DNA of 64,000 nt from Glandiceps talaboti (lineage: Eukaryota; Hemichordata; Enteropneusta; Spengelidae). The stretch lies in NCBI RefSeq assembly GCF_964340395.1, contig NC_135551.1, positions 26,286,380 through 26,350,379 on the forward strand, in the 5' to 3' direction. The translations under genes were made by a program, and so were the position numbers. Positions 37,837 through 64,000 of the stretch are shown here, piece by piece (positions within the stretch are counted from its first letter, which is position 1; the number at the start of each line of letters is the position of its first letter). The notes under the pieces were generated by a model. The model made no database searches, was not told the DNA's origin, and saw only the letters and a list, made by a program, of their open reading frames with translations.

Positions 37837-38247
37837 CATGTGTGCGTGTGTATTCCAAATAAAATTAATGATAAATCTGAAATGACATATTCAAAATTGT
37901 ATTTTGTATGATAAATATTCGTAGCAAATGACACAAATGGTGATATATTGACCCTGATGAAACATGTTTTCCATGAAAAAATGACAACATGACAGTGTTC
38001 TTGTGATTAATGTACGTATTAGGCATAAAACACGAAATTTGATATATTCACTCGAACAAAATCAGTATATACATACGAAACTGCACTCTACTATTGAGCG
38101 GTCTTGCTATTATCCATCGTTATCAATCATACAGATCGACTCCATGGTGTGCAGAGTACGTCATTTCCCCCCGTAGTAGGTTGTCTTCACTTACGTGATG
38201 ACTTATTGCTGAAAGGTGCAGTTGTCGTATATACTTCAACGACATTT

Positions 38248-62154
<23,907 letters not shown>

Positions 62155-63410
62155 CTGTGAATTCAGAACAGCTGAGTAAGCAGTGTGAGTAATCGATCGC
62201 TGTGACGAAAATGTCTGACCAGGCTTGTGCCTCGATATTGAGTATTTAATGAACTACCATATATTGGGTATCGTGGAAAGTCAAAGTAACATTAGACGTA
62301 TTCAAAATCAAGCTTTCACTCAAGATAAACCTGCCACTCGCTACACTGTTTACTGATAAAACCAACCATTAAGTAGAAGGTACAATGTCTGTGTTTTTTA
62401 AAAAAAGTAACTTTTAGCAAAAGTATCAAAAGTAACATACTGTACATTGGAACAAAAACCCACATTACATATGACATTTTATGTATTACACAGTAGTGAT
62501 AAATAGGCTGGAAGACATTATTCCTGATAAGGTAAATTTACGCAATTTCTTTGATGAAAAAAGTTTGTTGTTGTAGAAATTGAATATTATCGGATTGCAA
62601 ACGTCGAAAATAACCTGCGCAGAATTAGAAGTTGTATATGATACATTGAGTACCATTGAAGCAAAGACATATGAGTTAAACAGACGAATTTCATGTATTT
62701 GATTACTTCTGTAGGACGAAGCAATACATTGCATAACAATTATGTAAGTCAATGTATAACCTTACTGCAATTAAGACATCTGGATATTAGATTAGATTAG
62801 ATTAGATTAGATTAAATTAGATTACTTTATTGACCAATACGACTACAATATCGAAAAGGAATATGTCTTGGTGTTGCTAAAGCGATCAACAGCACATGAC
62901 AAATACAGAATGATACAGATATATACAGTACATACAATACGATAAAATACTGTACAGTAAGGAGAATGTAGCGCAATATAAGCAAGGCAGTATTTAGTAC
63001 TCGAGTTATTTTGACGTGCATTGATTGCAAAGTGAAAAGATTGTACGAAACCCAATGCATTGATTTCCGTGATATTCTCCAAACGACTTCTATTATCATG
63101 TCCATTAGATAAGAAGAGATGAACTTGTAAGGATTAACGACTCAATTGGGTAAATATTTGAAAGTAAGAAGGCCATTAGCTGCTGAGTGACATTCGTTTT
63201 ACTTAATCAACAAAGACTTATACTTTTACTATAATAGAGCTATTTTTGAAATTCAAACTGCACATCTTGTCTAAGCCCTTTCCACTCACTCACTGTTGTA
63301 CTTGGAACAGCAAGTCTGTTCTTATCGTAGAAATGACGTATCAGGCAAGCCGTTATTTTCCATCTATGACTCTTGTAAGGAGAGTTAGCTAAGTGGGTTG
63401 AGATAGTGTA

Positions 63411-63451
<41 letters not shown>

Positions 63452-64000
63452 GATAACAATAATGTAATAAATTGGTACTCAGAGTTACATCCTTGTTCTT
63501 TTGAATTAAGTCTTCAATGCTCTGCTACTAATATTTGCATCGATCGAGCACTGTTCTCTCTAGTCTTGCTGCTTGACGTTCGGGCTTTCTTTCGATACTA
63601 TAAGCGAACGAAGTTCGCAGTGAGGGCATCCTCGATAGCGATATTCGGTCGTGTGTCGTATTCTATCGGAAGAACATCCGAGGTCTAGCAGATAGACTAT
63701 GTTCTCTCCAGCTAGACACTTACATTCATACATATATTTGGGAGTGTCTGTGTGACTGTGTGTGTCCGTCCGTTCTTGTATACACGATCATTCCACTGAT
63801 CGGATTGTAACAATATTTGGACACACCTTTGTAATAGTTACCGAAAGAACTGATAACATTGTGGTAAAAGCTTCGTGCATATCTATGCATGAAATACTAG
63901 TAGCTGATTTTCAACAACTAATGTATTAACAGTAATTGTAACCTTGTGTGAGTGGTATTCATATTCAAATATACACAAAATCATGAATAACTAGGACCTA
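62155..64000 (-). other. Upstream cyclase intron sequence
   Basis: No further ectodomain exon could be recognised. It holds an (ATTAG)n tract (62789-62825), a TA/TAA tract (63413-63450) and repeat-like sequence around 63600-63850. The missing 5' exons should lie to the right of the window. Confidence 0.55.

Noticed and set aside
62486-62752. Possible upstream cyclase ectodomain exon on the minus strand
   Set aside because: The peptide does not match the ANF receptor segment expected before exon a, and no phase-0 donor fits.

Overview
This is a 64 kb piece of an intron-rich animal nuclear genome. It has split genes with GT/AG introns, a base composition of roughly 37% GC by eye, many long microsatellites, non-autonomous transposon-like repeats and a dead LINE reverse transcriptase. 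The gene families and the repeat style suit a marine invertebrate (lancelet, hemichordate or similar), but the sequence alone does not fix the species.

Two genes, both on the minus strand, account for all convincing coding sequence. The first (27781 down to 4622) is a complete DNA polymerase theta gene (POLQ). I assembled 24 coding exons whose splice phases all agree; they sum to 8994 nt, i.e. 2997 residues plus a stop. The order is a long low-complexity N-terminal extension, a Hel308-type superfamily 2 helicase, a very large disordered central exon, an exonuclease-like remnant and a family A polymerase. This protein carries out microhomology-mediated (theta-mediated) end joining. The second (62154 down to 38248) is the 3' part of a receptor guanylyl cyclase of the natriuretic-peptide/speract receptor type. 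It covers the end of the ligand-binding ectodomain, one membrane helix, a kinase-homology pseudokinase, a dimerisation coiled coil and the catalytic cyclase domain. Its 5' exons lie beyond the right edge.

Layout: 1-4600 is non-coding sequence downstream of POLQ, with one dispersed repeat. 4622-27781 is POLQ. 27782-28810 is the POLQ leader and a candidate promoter. 28810-38247 is intergenic and dominated by CTGT/TATG, GA/CAGA and TA tracts, including a perfect 63-bp inverted repeat. 38248-62154 is the guanylyl cyclase; one intron holds a frameshifted LINE reverse transcriptase in antisense orientation. 62155-64000 is upstream intron sequence with no exon I can recognise. The two genes have no evident functional link and are simply neighbours.

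The most interesting points are splicing architectures. (1) The cyclase has two alternative exons (56390-56539 and 56241-56354), both phase 0-0 and both ending in Tyr-Lys, separated by only 35 nt, which should force mutually exclusive splicing. (2) POLQ exon 4 is tandemly copied three times, in 104-bp units, into the preceding intron, with acceptor sites preserved, giving potential poison exons. (3) The 3' part and donor of POLQ exon 14 are repeated downstream, and a distal copy offers an in-frame donor adding 70 residues. (4) A MITE-like palindromic repeat ends directly at the donor of one alternative cyclase exon.
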